NCBI RefSeq assembly: GCF_002941025.1
Contig: NZ_PTJS01000001.1
Location: 1,612,001-1,676,000 of the forward strand
Direction: 5' to 3'
Length of the DNA: 64,000 bases
Source: Streptomyces sp. QL37
GTDB taxonomy: Bacteria; Actinomycetota; Actinomycetes; Streptomycetales; Streptomycetaceae
Position 1 is the stretch's first letter; every line of letters begins with the position of its first letter. Shown in pieces: positions 25,267 to 32,568 of this stretch. The notes under the pieces were generated by a model. That model ran no database searches and was not told the DNA's origin. It worked only from the letters and a program-made list of their open reading frames with translations. The position numbers and the translations under genes were made by a program.

Positions 25267-25669
25267 GGGCGGCCTGCCCTTCGGCGAGGAGGTTCTCGAC
25301 CATGGAGACGAGGTTGCCGACGGACATTTCCGAGAGCATGCGGTCGAGGGTGAGTTTCCCGTCCCACCGAGCGGTGTCGAGCTGCGGCATGACGGTGCTC
25401 AGCTGCACCATCCCGCGCCCGCTGATGATTCCGCGGGCGTCGCAGAACTCCGTGTCGGGGACTGCTCCCTGGAGATACCGCCCGCATTTCTCGACGGAGA
25501 GAATGACCGGTGCGGTGCATTCGATGCGGAAGAATATGTCGAGCAGATCCAGGGATTCGAGGCCCAGATCGGCGGAGAAGACCAGATCCGTGCTGTACAG
25601 GTCCGTGGGAATTCCCAGCGTGTCGATGACGATCGACCGCACCAGTTCGTTCACGTCGTAGTGGGACAT
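25259..25669 (-). CDS. Free-standing acyl carrier protein with internal insertion
   Basis: A 136-residue carrier protein. The phosphopantetheine site is Ser in DLGLESLDLLDIFF at about residue 39, preceded by a normal first helix (VNELVRSIVIDTLGI). Ordinary ACPs are about 80 residues; here roughly 50 extra residues (from SVEKCGRYLQGAVPD to MPQLDTARWDG) separate helix II from a C-terminal MSVGNLVSMVENLLAEG that would be the last helix. The gene uses more A/T at third positions than its neighbours. It is immediately downstream of the ECF sigma gene (5 bases) and near the Sfp-type transferase that would activate it. Confidence 0.85.
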   Translation of the reverse strand: MSHYDVNELVRSIVIDTLGIPTDLYSTDLVFSADLGLESLDLLDIFFRIECTAPVILSVEKCGRYLQGAVPDTEFCDARGIISGRGMVQLSTVMPQLDTARWDGKLTLDRMLSEMSVGNLVSMVENLLAEGQAAHA

Positions 25670-25674
25670 GCGCG

Positions 25675-26376
25675 TCACTCCTGTCCGGCCTGCCCGGCCT
25701 GTGCGGCCCCCGCTTCGGGGTTTCCCCCCACCAGAGCCTCCCGGTGCCGCGGACCGGACAGGTCCGCATGTAGCGATACGAGGGGGCAGCGGGCGCGCCC
25801 CGCCGCCGCCGGAAGGCGTTCGCCGGCGTCCGCGGCGGCCAGCGCGCGACGGAGTCTGCGCAGGCAGCGGGTGCGGATGGGGCCGACGGAGCCGACCGAC
25901 ATGGCCAGCGCCGTGGAGATCTCGTCGTACGAGGCCGGCGGGTCGGCGAGGGCCAGCATCAGCACGCCGCGGCACTGCTCGGAGAGTGTGTCGATGGCCC
26001 GCTGGGCGTCCTCCCTGCGCTGGGCGCGGAGTGTGATCTGCTCGGGGCTCTCGCTGTGACCGGAAAGTCCGTCGAGGGTCTCGCTGTCGCCGACCATGAC
26101 GAGTCTTTTCCTGCGCGAGAGGACCTTGAGGGATTCCCGGCGCGCGACGGTGGCCAGCCAGTCACCGACGCGTTCCGGGTCCCGGATCCGCTCGACGTTC
26201 TGCACGAGCCGGAGCCAGGTCAGCTGTCGTACGTCCTCGGCGTCGGCATCGCTCATCCGATGGCTGCGGACAACGGACCAGACAAGTCTGCCGAATCGTT
26301 CCACCATGGCGTCCCAGGACGCCTGTTCTCCACGTGCGCACCCCGCCAGCAGTTCCGCGTTCGCTTTACGGGGCAT
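25675..26376 (-). CDS. ECF-type RNA polymerase sigma factor in the cluster
   Basis: A 233-residue sigma-70 family protein. Region 2 covers about residues 20-85 (MVERFGRLVWSVVRSHRMSD, ADAEDVRQLTWLRLVQNVER) and region 4 about 130-180 (SEQCRGVLMLALADPPASYD, EISTALAMSVGSVGPIRTRC LRRLRRAL). About 45 residues rich in Ala, Gly and Arg follow region 4. The ATG at 26376 follows AAGGGA; the same frame is open upstream to 26688 without a ribosome site. There is no anti-sigma gene beside it. It lies mid-unit between the phosphopantetheinyl transferase and an ACP, so it may autoactivate the downstream half of the cluster. Confidence 0.87.
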   Translation of the reverse strand: MPRKANAELLAGCARGEQASWDAMVERFGRLVWSVVRSHRMSDADAEDVRQLTWLRLVQNVERIRDPERVGDWLATVARRESLKVLSRRKRLVMVGDSETLDGLSGHSESPEQITLRAQRREDAQRAIDTLSEQCRGVLMLALADPPASYDEISTALAMSVGSVGPIRTRCLRRLRRALAAADAGERLPAAAGRARCPLVSLHADLSGPRHREALVGGNPEAGAAQAGQAGQE

Positions 26377-26546
26377 GGGAATTCCCTTCGTGAGGGGTGG
26401 GGCAACGGGGGTGGGGGCAACGTTTTCGAACGCCGTCAACGGGAGTACGACAATGCAATCCGCTGGGGGGTGCGCGGGGCAAGCGGATACGACGTCAGGT
26501 AGGGGACCGGCCACAGGTGGACAGCGGTGGTACCGGGCCGGCCCGG

Positions 26547-27317
26547 TCATGGGAGCGCCTGCTCCGGGAGAAGGTCGGGGATCGCCGAGCGGAGCCTGAC
26601 CGGCAGCGGGCCCCCGTCGTTCCGGTCGGCCCGGATGGCCACGCCGAGCGCGTAACGGTCCCAGATCTGGAGGACCTGCACCTGCCACAGGTCACGGTCC
26701 CTCTCGGGGATGTCCTCGTCGACGACCGCCAGGCTCCCGTCCCTCAGCCGGTGGACGGAGAAGGCGTCGAAGCCCCGGCACATGCCCATGCCGGTGGCCT
26801 TCGTGTACGCCTCCTTGGCCACCCAGGAGTCGGCGAACGCGTGGCCGCGCTGGCCCTCCCGGTTGCGGCGGAGGACCTCGTTCTCCAGCGGGGTGAAGAC
26901 CTTCGGCGCGAACTGCATCGCCTCGGGCCTGGCCGGGGTGACCTCCGCGTCCACGCCGGCGGTCCGGCCGCGGACCACGATCGCCGCGATCAGACCGTTG
27001 GTGTGGGTGATGTTGAAGTCGAGCCCCCAGGCGCATCCCTCGACCTCGGGGCGCCCGTAGGTGCCGGTCCTGAACCGCCAGGAGTCGGGGGGCACGTCGG
27101 CGTAGCGGGACAGGACCTGTCGGGAGAGGAGACGTGCGCCGAGGAAGCGGCGGCGGGCCGCCGGGAACAGGAGCCGGTCGTGCCGGGCCCGTTCCTCGTC
27201 CGTCAGCAACGCGGCGCCGCCCGTCGCCTCGGCGAACCGGTCCACGTCCTCCTCCGCCAGCAACCAGACCTCGGCCGTGTCGGCGAGCGGGTCGGCGAAC
27301 GGTGCCGTGCTGTCCAT
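26547..27317 (-). CDS. Sfp-type 4'-phosphopantetheinyl transferase
   Basis: A 256-residue enzyme that loads phosphopantetheine from CoA onto carrier proteins. The magnesium and CoA motifs are clear: FNITHTNGLIAA, GVDAEV and FADSWVAKEAYTKATGMGM, the last matching W-x-x-K-E-A-x-x-K. Length fits the Sfp/Gsp class of broad-range transferases. The start at 27317 follows GGAAGGAG. Its substrates are presumably the ACP domain of the PfaA-like synthase and the two free ACPs. Every PUFA-type synthase needs such a partner (PfaE in marine bacteria), so this gene completes the set. Confidence 0.95.
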   Translation of the reverse strand: MDSTAPFADPLADTAEVWLLAEEDVDRFAEATGGAALLTDEERARHDRLLFPAARRRFLGARLLSRQVLSRYADVPPDSWRFRTGTYGRPEVEGCAWGLDFNITHTNGLIAAIVVRGRTAGVDAEVTPARPEAMQFAPKVFTPLENEVLRRNREGQRGHAFADSWVAKEAYTKATGMGMCRGFDAFSVHRLRDGSLAVVDEDIPERDRDLWQVQVLQIWDRYALGVAIRADRNDGGPLPVRLRSAIPDLLPEQALP

Positions 27318-27339
27318 GGGCTCGGTCTCCTTCCTTGAT

Positions 27340-29097
27340 TCACCAGTTGACGGAAAAGGGCCGGAACGAGAAGAGGCGGCCCTCACGGTGCGCGGCGGTC
27401 AGCGCGTCCGCCACCTCGCTGATCTCCTGGGGCCCGGCCACGCTCACCGTGGGGTGGAAGCGCTTGAGCAGCCGCTCCAGGCAGACGAGCAGGACCGCCG
27501 GGGAGCGCAGTGCCGGATGAACGCTGTCGTGGCCGTGCAGGTGGAGGTGGACGACGGCGGCGGCCGCCGAGACGAACGTGTACTGCTTGGCCAGGTCGTA
27601 CAGTTCGGCGGACTGGCCGGCGCCCTTGCCGAGGTCGGAGAAGAGCTTGCGGTGCTCCACGGCGATGCGGTCCAGCTCGTCCGCGACGGCCCCCGCCGCG
27701 TCGGCCGCGGCGGCCAGGCGCGCGGCATCGGTCCCGGTGGCGGCGGCCGCGGCCCGGTGCAGGTCGTCGACGGCCGACCGGAGCGCGAGCACGGGGTCGT
27801 CGACGCCGCGGCTGAACAGCTGCTGTTCGGCGGGCCGGTAGGGCTTCATGGGGTGGGCCGGGTCGAAGAGCGCGCGGGTCCGCTCCACGGCGCCCGCCAC
27901 CTTCTCCGGGTCCTGGGTGACCGCCGTGTCCAGGAGGTTCCCGAGCTGAAGGGCGATGTTCTTCAGGTTCACGACGGTGTTGCCGTCGGCGAAGTCCGCC
28001 ACCGCGCAGTCCCGTACGGCCTTCTGGAAGATCCCGTACCGGGGGTGGGTCCGGAGGTAGTGGCGGGCGCCGAGCACGATGGCGAGCCTGGCCAGCGTCT
28101 CCTGGAGCAGGGTGGGGACGAAGTACTTCACCACCGAGGACCAGATGCTCGACTGCTCCGGCGTCAGCTGGAGGCTGCGTATCGCACCGGTGGTCAGCGC
28201 GTCGGCGACCAGGAGGTCGGCGTAGCTCTCCACGAGCTGGCGCTGGGAGTACGGGATCTCGGAGACCGGCCCGCCGAAGATCATCCGCCGGGTCGCGAAG
28301 TCGAGGGTGGCACGCAGTGCGGTGTCCGCGCAGCTCATGGCGATGCTGGTGATGGCGATGCGGACCAGATGGCTGCTCTTCAGGGCGACTTCCAGGCCCT
28401 GGCCGGGCCGCCCCACCACCGCGGAGTCGGGCACGAAGCAGTCGCGCAGCCGGACCCCGCTCATGTCCAGGCCGCGCAGGCCGTGCAGCGGCTCGTGCGG
28501 CAGGGGCTCGCACTGTCCTTCCTCCAGCCGCCCCTTCTCGACGGCGAAGACGGAGTACCCGCCGGGGCCGCCCTTCTCCGACGTGCGGGCGAAGACCATC
28601 ACGACATCGGCGACGGTGGCGTTCCCGATGGTCCACTTCTCGCCGTCGAGCACCCAGCCGCCCTCGGTCCTGCGGGCGGTGGTCCCGTTGGCGAGGATGT
28701 CGCTGCCGTGCTCCCGTTCCGAGAGGCCCCACGCCAGCTTCGATCCGCTCTTGATCAGGTCGGCGAAGTACCGGCGCTGCTCCGGGGTGCCGGCGACCCA
28801 GAGCGGCATGTAGCTGATGGTGCTGATGACCATGGCGGTCGCCGTGGTCGGGTCGCGGCGGGCGACCAGCCGGTAGAGGTTGAAGCCGTCCTGGATGTCG
28901 ACGGCCCGGCCGCCGCTCTCGGCGGGGATGCTCCAGTCGTACAGCCCCCAGGAGGCGAGCAGGTCGACGAACTCGTCGGGGTACGTCTCCCGCTCGTCCA
29001 GTTCGAGGACGCGGCCGAAGGAGAGGGGCCCGTCCTCGTCGAAGGGATCGCCCATGTGGCGTTCCAGGTCGGCCATGAGGGCCGGCAGATCGGTCAT
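27340..29097 (-). CDS. Acyl-CoA-dehydrogenase-like flavoprotein 1
   Basis: A 585-residue flavoprotein of the acyl-CoA dehydrogenase superfamily. The FAD/substrate region is seen in LAWGLSEREHGSDILANG, WVLDGEKWTIGNATVADVVM and LHGLRGLDMSGVRLRDCFVP, with FATRRMIFGGP in the C-terminal helical domain. It is longer than the usual 380-420 residues by about 150, the extra being an Ala-rich helical tail that may dock a carrier protein. It overlaps the start of its paralogue by four bases. It may desaturate an ACP- or CoA-bound acyl chain from the Pfa synthase, or work as a heterodimer with the paralogue. Confidence 0.85.
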   Translation of the reverse strand: MTDLPALMADLERHMGDPFDEDGPLSFGRVLELDERETYPDEFVDLLASWGLYDWSIPAESGGRAVDIQDGFNLYRLVARRDPTTATAMVISTISYMPLWVAGTPEQRRYFADLIKSGSKLAWGLSEREHGSDILANGTTARRTEGGWVLDGEKWTIGNATVADVVMVFARTSEKGGPGGYSVFAVEKGRLEEGQCEPLPHEPLHGLRGLDMSGVRLRDCFVPDSAVVGRPGQGLEVALKSSHLVRIAITSIAMSCADTALRATLDFATRRMIFGGPVSEIPYSQRQLVESYADLLVADALTTGAIRSLQLTPEQSSIWSSVVKYFVPTLLQETLARLAIVLGARHYLRTHPRYGIFQKAVRDCAVADFADGNTVVNLKNIALQLGNLLDTAVTQDPEKVAGAVERTRALFDPAHPMKPYRPAEQQLFSRGVDDPVLALRSAVDDLHRAAAAATGTDAARLAAAADAAGAVADELDRIAVEHRKLFSDLGKGAGQSAELYDLAKQYTFVSAAAAVVHLHLHGHDSVHPALRSPAVLLVCLERLLKRFHPTVSVAGPQEISEVADALTAAHREGRLFSFRPFSVNW

Positions 29098-30920
29098 CGC
29101 TCCTCGACCTCCTCGTTCTTTTCGCTCTTCGTCGGTGTGTCGCTCAGCCGCACCGGCAGCGCGGTGAACAGACGCTGTGCAGCGTCGAGTGCGGTGGCCA
29201 GGCGTCCGGCCGGGGCGAGATCCCGGTACGACGCGGTGCGCGGGTCACGGCCGTCGGCGAGGGTCGTCAGCAGCGTGAGTACGGGGACCAGCCACGAGGT
29301 GTCACCGGGGGCGGCGCCGTAGAGGCCGTCCCCGTCGCGGTGGTACCACCAGGCCAGGGCGGCGGTGGCCGCCGCGCGGAGCAGGGACAGCCGGCCGGCG
29401 AGATCCAGGGTCTCCGGGGAGACCTTCGCCGACCGGGCGCGGTCACGCTGGGCACCGGCCGACTCGTGGACCACGGCGGCGAGTGCCGACCGCACCCCGG
29501 CGACCAGTTCGGCCGCCCGGTCCTCGCCCCGGCCGCTCAGCTCCTCCCCGATCGCGGGGGCGTACGCGGCGAATCCGAGCAGGACGTCGTCCTTGGGCCG
29601 CACCCCCAGGTCCAGCGCGGCGGGGTCCGGGCCGGGCAGCGACGTGGGGTCGCCCAGGGCGAAGACCGCGCGCAGCCGCTCCCGCGCGGGCTCGTCCGGC
29701 ACGGCGGGTGCCTCCCGGTCGTCCGGGAAGGCCGGCGCGTACCCGGGGAGGTGCATCGCCAGGGCGCGCAGGTTGCCGAGCACGCTGGTGTCGATGACCG
29801 CGACCATGGCGTTGTCGCGCACCGCTTTGTCGAGTACGGCGCCGGGGCCGTCCCGCAGGACCGCCCGGGCACCGATCAGTGTGTGGCACCGGGTGACGCA
29901 GTCGGCGGTGAGACGGACGGCGACGTCCTTGACGACGGCGGATGCCAGGCCGAACGTGCCGGGCGCGACGTGCGCCTGGCGGGCGGCGGTCAGCACCGTG
30001 AGGTCGGTGGCGATCAGTTCGGCTGCGGCCAGGGCGAGTTCACGTGAACCGTACGGGGTGCCCGCGACGCGCTCCCCGCCGGTGCGGTGCTCGCCCGCGA
30101 ACCGCAGTGCGGTGCGCAGCGCGGTGTCGGCGGTGGCGAGACAGCCGGCCGTGCTCATCATCCGGACGATCTGCTGGGCGCGCAGCGCGCCCGCCAGACC
30201 GCTGCCGACGTCACCGACGACGGCCTCCGGCGGCACGGGCAACCCGTCGAACTCCAGGTCGGCGAAGTCGATGCCGCGCATCCCGGTCGTGGGCTGCGGC
30301 GCTCCCCGGCGCACCTGGGGGCCGGAGAGCTCCCCGGGCCCCAGCAGTACGGCGGTGAACGCGCCCGCGCCCCGTTCCGCGGTGCGTGCCACGATCACCG
30401 CCGCGTCGGCCGAACTCCCCCGGCCGACCAGCCACTTGGTGCCGCTGAGGAGCCCTTCGGGCGTCAGGCGGCAGCTGTTGGCGAGCACATCGCTGCCGGC
30501 CCGCTCCTCGGAGAGACCGAAGGCGATCGTGCGGCCCTCGCGCAGCCAGTCGGCGACGGTCCGGTGCTGGGCTTGCGTCCCGGCGGCGAGCACGGTCATG
30601 ACGGCCGAGATGCTGAACATGGTTGCGGGCATGACGTTGACGTCGCGCCGGGCGGCGACCCGGACGAGGATCTGGGTGTCCTCGAAGGTGCGGAGGGTCC
30701 CGCCGAGCGTGCCGGGAAGGTGGCACAGGTGGAAGTCCTCCGCGCGGAGCCGGGCCTCGGCCCCGTGCGGGTACTCCTCGGCGGCGTCCCGGGCCACTCC
30801 CGCCGCGAAGCCGTACGGGTTGTCCGGCGACCAGGGGTCGCCGAGCAGCCGGTCGAGGCGCTCCGCCCCCGCGAAGGCGGCGGGCACGGCGGCCGGGGCC
30901 GGCGCGTCGATGAGGGTCAC
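29094..30920 (-). CDS. Acyl-CoA-dehydrogenase-like flavoprotein 2
   Basis: A 608-residue paralogue of the protein encoded just downstream. Equivalent segments are IAFGLSEERAGSDVLANSCR, LSGTKWLVGRGSSADAAVIV, TGMRGIDFADLEFDGLPVPP and FAGEHRTGGERVAGTP. The segment matching the FAD-contact R-x-x-F-G motif is replaced by RTGGERVAG, so this copy may be less active or structural. The GTG start overlaps the PfaD-like stop by four bases and the 3' end overlaps its paralogue likewise. Paired unequal ACADs that form heteromers are known in actinobacterial lipid and steroid metabolism, and that is the model I favour here. Confidence 0.83.
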   Translation of the reverse strand: MTLIDAPAPAAVPAAFAGAERLDRLLGDPWSPDNPYGFAAGVARDAAEEYPHGAEARLRAEDFHLCHLPGTLGGTLRTFEDTQILVRVAARRDVNVMPATMFSISAVMTVLAAGTQAQHRTVADWLREGRTIAFGLSEERAGSDVLANSCRLTPEGLLSGTKWLVGRGSSADAAVIVARTAERGAGAFTAVLLGPGELSGPQVRRGAPQPTTGMRGIDFADLEFDGLPVPPEAVVGDVGSGLAGALRAQQIVRMMSTAGCLATADTALRTALRFAGEHRTGGERVAGTPYGSRELALAAAELIATDLTVLTAARQAHVAPGTFGLASAVVKDVAVRLTADCVTRCHTLIGARAVLRDGPGAVLDKAVRDNAMVAVIDTSVLGNLRALAMHLPGYAPAFPDDREAPAVPDEPARERLRAVFALGDPTSLPGPDPAALDLGVRPKDDVLLGFAAYAPAIGEELSGRGEDRAAELVAGVRSALAAVVHESAGAQRDRARSAKVSPETLDLAGRLSLLRAAATAALAWWYHRDGDGLYGAAPGDTSWLVPVLTLLTTLADGRDPRTASYRDLAPAGRLATALDAAQRLFTALPVRLSDTPTKSEKNEEVEER

Positions 30921-32539
30921 TGCCCCACCCCGACGGAGGAGTCGCGGGGCGCGGAGTCCACCGGCGACGGCCGGGTCGCGATGCCGGCGGGGAAGGCGAC
31001 GCCGGCCGCTCTCAGCATGGCGAGCCGCTGGTGGAAGGCGGCGCCCTTCATGATCTGCCGCCCCACGTCGGCGACCCTGCGGTGCTCGGGCGCCGCCAGG
31101 TAGGTCCCGCGCACCCATGAGTTGAAGCTGCCCATGGCGGGGCCGCACCAGATCTGGTAGTCGACCGCCCGGTCGGCCTCACCGGTCTTCGCCCAGCGTG
31201 ACGCCATGCCCAGGTACCAGCGGAAGACGAGTGCCGCCCGCCTCCTGGGATGGCCCTCGGCCCGTTCGAGCTGGCCGGGGTCGCGACGGGCGAAGTACTC
31301 GGCGGTCTCCTCCCAGACGCTGTCCAGCGGCCGCCGGAAGATCTGCTGCTCGACCCGGGTCCGTACGTCCTGGGGAAGCGCCTCGATGCCGTCGTACGTG
31401 CGGTAGAGGTCGTACAGCTGCTTGGCGCGCATGGGGAAGAACGTGCCGCGCCTGAGGACCTGGAGCTCGACGCCCATCTCGAACATGTCGGCGGCGGGGG
31501 CCATGTCGAAGTCGGCGATGCCGGCCTGGGCGAGCATCTCCTTGACGCGCGGGGAGGTGCCCGCCTCCACGCAGGACTGGTTCACGGAGCCGGTCACGAT
31601 GTAGTCGGCGCCCATGGCGAACGCGGCGGCCGCCGCGTCCGGGGTCCCGATGCCGCCGGCCGCCCCGATCCGGATGCGCTCGGCGTAGCCGGCCTCCTGC
31701 ATGATCGCGTCGCGCTGCCGCATGATGACGGGCAGCAGGGCGGGCAGCGGCCGTCGGTCGGTGTGGCCCCCGGAGTCCGCCTCGACGGTGATGTCGTCGG
31801 CGAGCGGCACCCGGGGCGCGAGACGGGCCTGCTCCTCGGTGATGAGACCGTCCGCGAGCAGCCCCCGCACCATGGCCTCGGGGGCGGGCCGCATGAAGAG
31901 TTCGGCGGTCTCGGTGCGGGAGATCTTGGCGATGACCCGGTTCGAGGCGATGACCCCGTCCGGCCCGCCGGCCCGCAGACCCGCGAGCCGGTATCGGACC
32001 AGGTGCGGCGTCAGCTTGAGGAAGGCGGACGCCTCCACGCAGGGCACGCCGTACTTGAGGAAGAGGTCGACGGAGGTCCGCTCGAGACGGTCCTCGCTCG
32101 GGCTGTGGATGAGATTGCAGGCGTAGCCGAGCCGGGGGATCTCGTCGCGGAACCGGATCAGTGCCTTCTCAACCGCCTCGGGGAGCAGTCCGGCCGCCCC
32201 GTACGAGCCGAGGAATCCCGCGCGGGCCATCGCGACGACCAGGTCGGCGGAGGCGATGCCGTTGGCCATGGCACCGCTCATGTACGCCTGCTGGAGGCCG
32301 TGCGCGGCGAGGAACGCGGCGCTGCCGAGCCGTTCGGGGCCGAGCGGGGGCACCGCGGCGACCACCTCGTGGGGGCCGTCGCCGGTGAGCGCCCCGCCGG
32401 CGGCCGCGCCCAGCCCGTACGGCCCGCGCACGATGTAGACGGGTTCGTCCAGGCGCATCAGGGTGTCGTAGACCCCGGTGTCGCCGACGGCCGGGTCTCC
32501 CGGCCCGGCCCACCGCGGCCGGTGCTGATCGGTGGTCAT
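30917..32539 (-). CDS. pfaD: PfaD-family enoyl reductase of a PUFA-type synthase
   Basis: A 540-residue FMN-dependent trans-acting enoyl reductase of the PfaD/nitronate-monooxygenase-like family. Characteristic stretches are GAMANGIASADLVVAMARAG, GFLGSYGAAGLLPE, YACNLIHSPSEDRLE, ADDITVEADSGGHTDRRPLP, IGAAGGIGTPDAAAAAFAMG and ADYIVTGSVNQSCVEAGTS. Full length is normal. ATG at 32539 follows AGGAGA, 29 bases after the end of the PfaC-like gene. In PUFA synthases this enzyme saturates selected double bases of the growing chain and so sets the double-bond pattern. Its presence beside KS, CLF and FabA-type dehydratase domains identifies the cluster as a secondary lipid synthase. Confidence 0.95.
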   Translation of the reverse strand: MTTDQHRPRWAGPGDPAVGDTGVYDTLMRLDEPVYIVRGPYGLGAAAGGALTGDGPHEVVAAVPPLGPERLGSAAFLAAHGLQQAYMSGAMANGIASADLVVAMARAGFLGSYGAAGLLPEAVEKALIRFRDEIPRLGYACNLIHSPSEDRLERTSVDLFLKYGVPCVEASAFLKLTPHLVRYRLAGLRAGGPDGVIASNRVIAKISRTETAELFMRPAPEAMVRGLLADGLITEEQARLAPRVPLADDITVEADSGGHTDRRPLPALLPVIMRQRDAIMQEAGYAERIRIGAAGGIGTPDAAAAAFAMGADYIVTGSVNQSCVEAGTSPRVKEMLAQAGIADFDMAPAADMFEMGVELQVLRRGTFFPMRAKQLYDLYRTYDGIEALPQDVRTRVEQQIFRRPLDSVWEETAEYFARRDPGQLERAEGHPRRRAALVFRWYLGMASRWAKTGEADRAVDYQIWCGPAMGSFNSWVRGTYLAAPEHRRVADVGRQIMKGAAFHQRLAMLRAAGVAFPAGIATRPSPVDSAPRDSSVGVGQ

Positions 32540-32568
32540 GCTGCGTCTCCTGTCGGTCGTGCGCGGGA

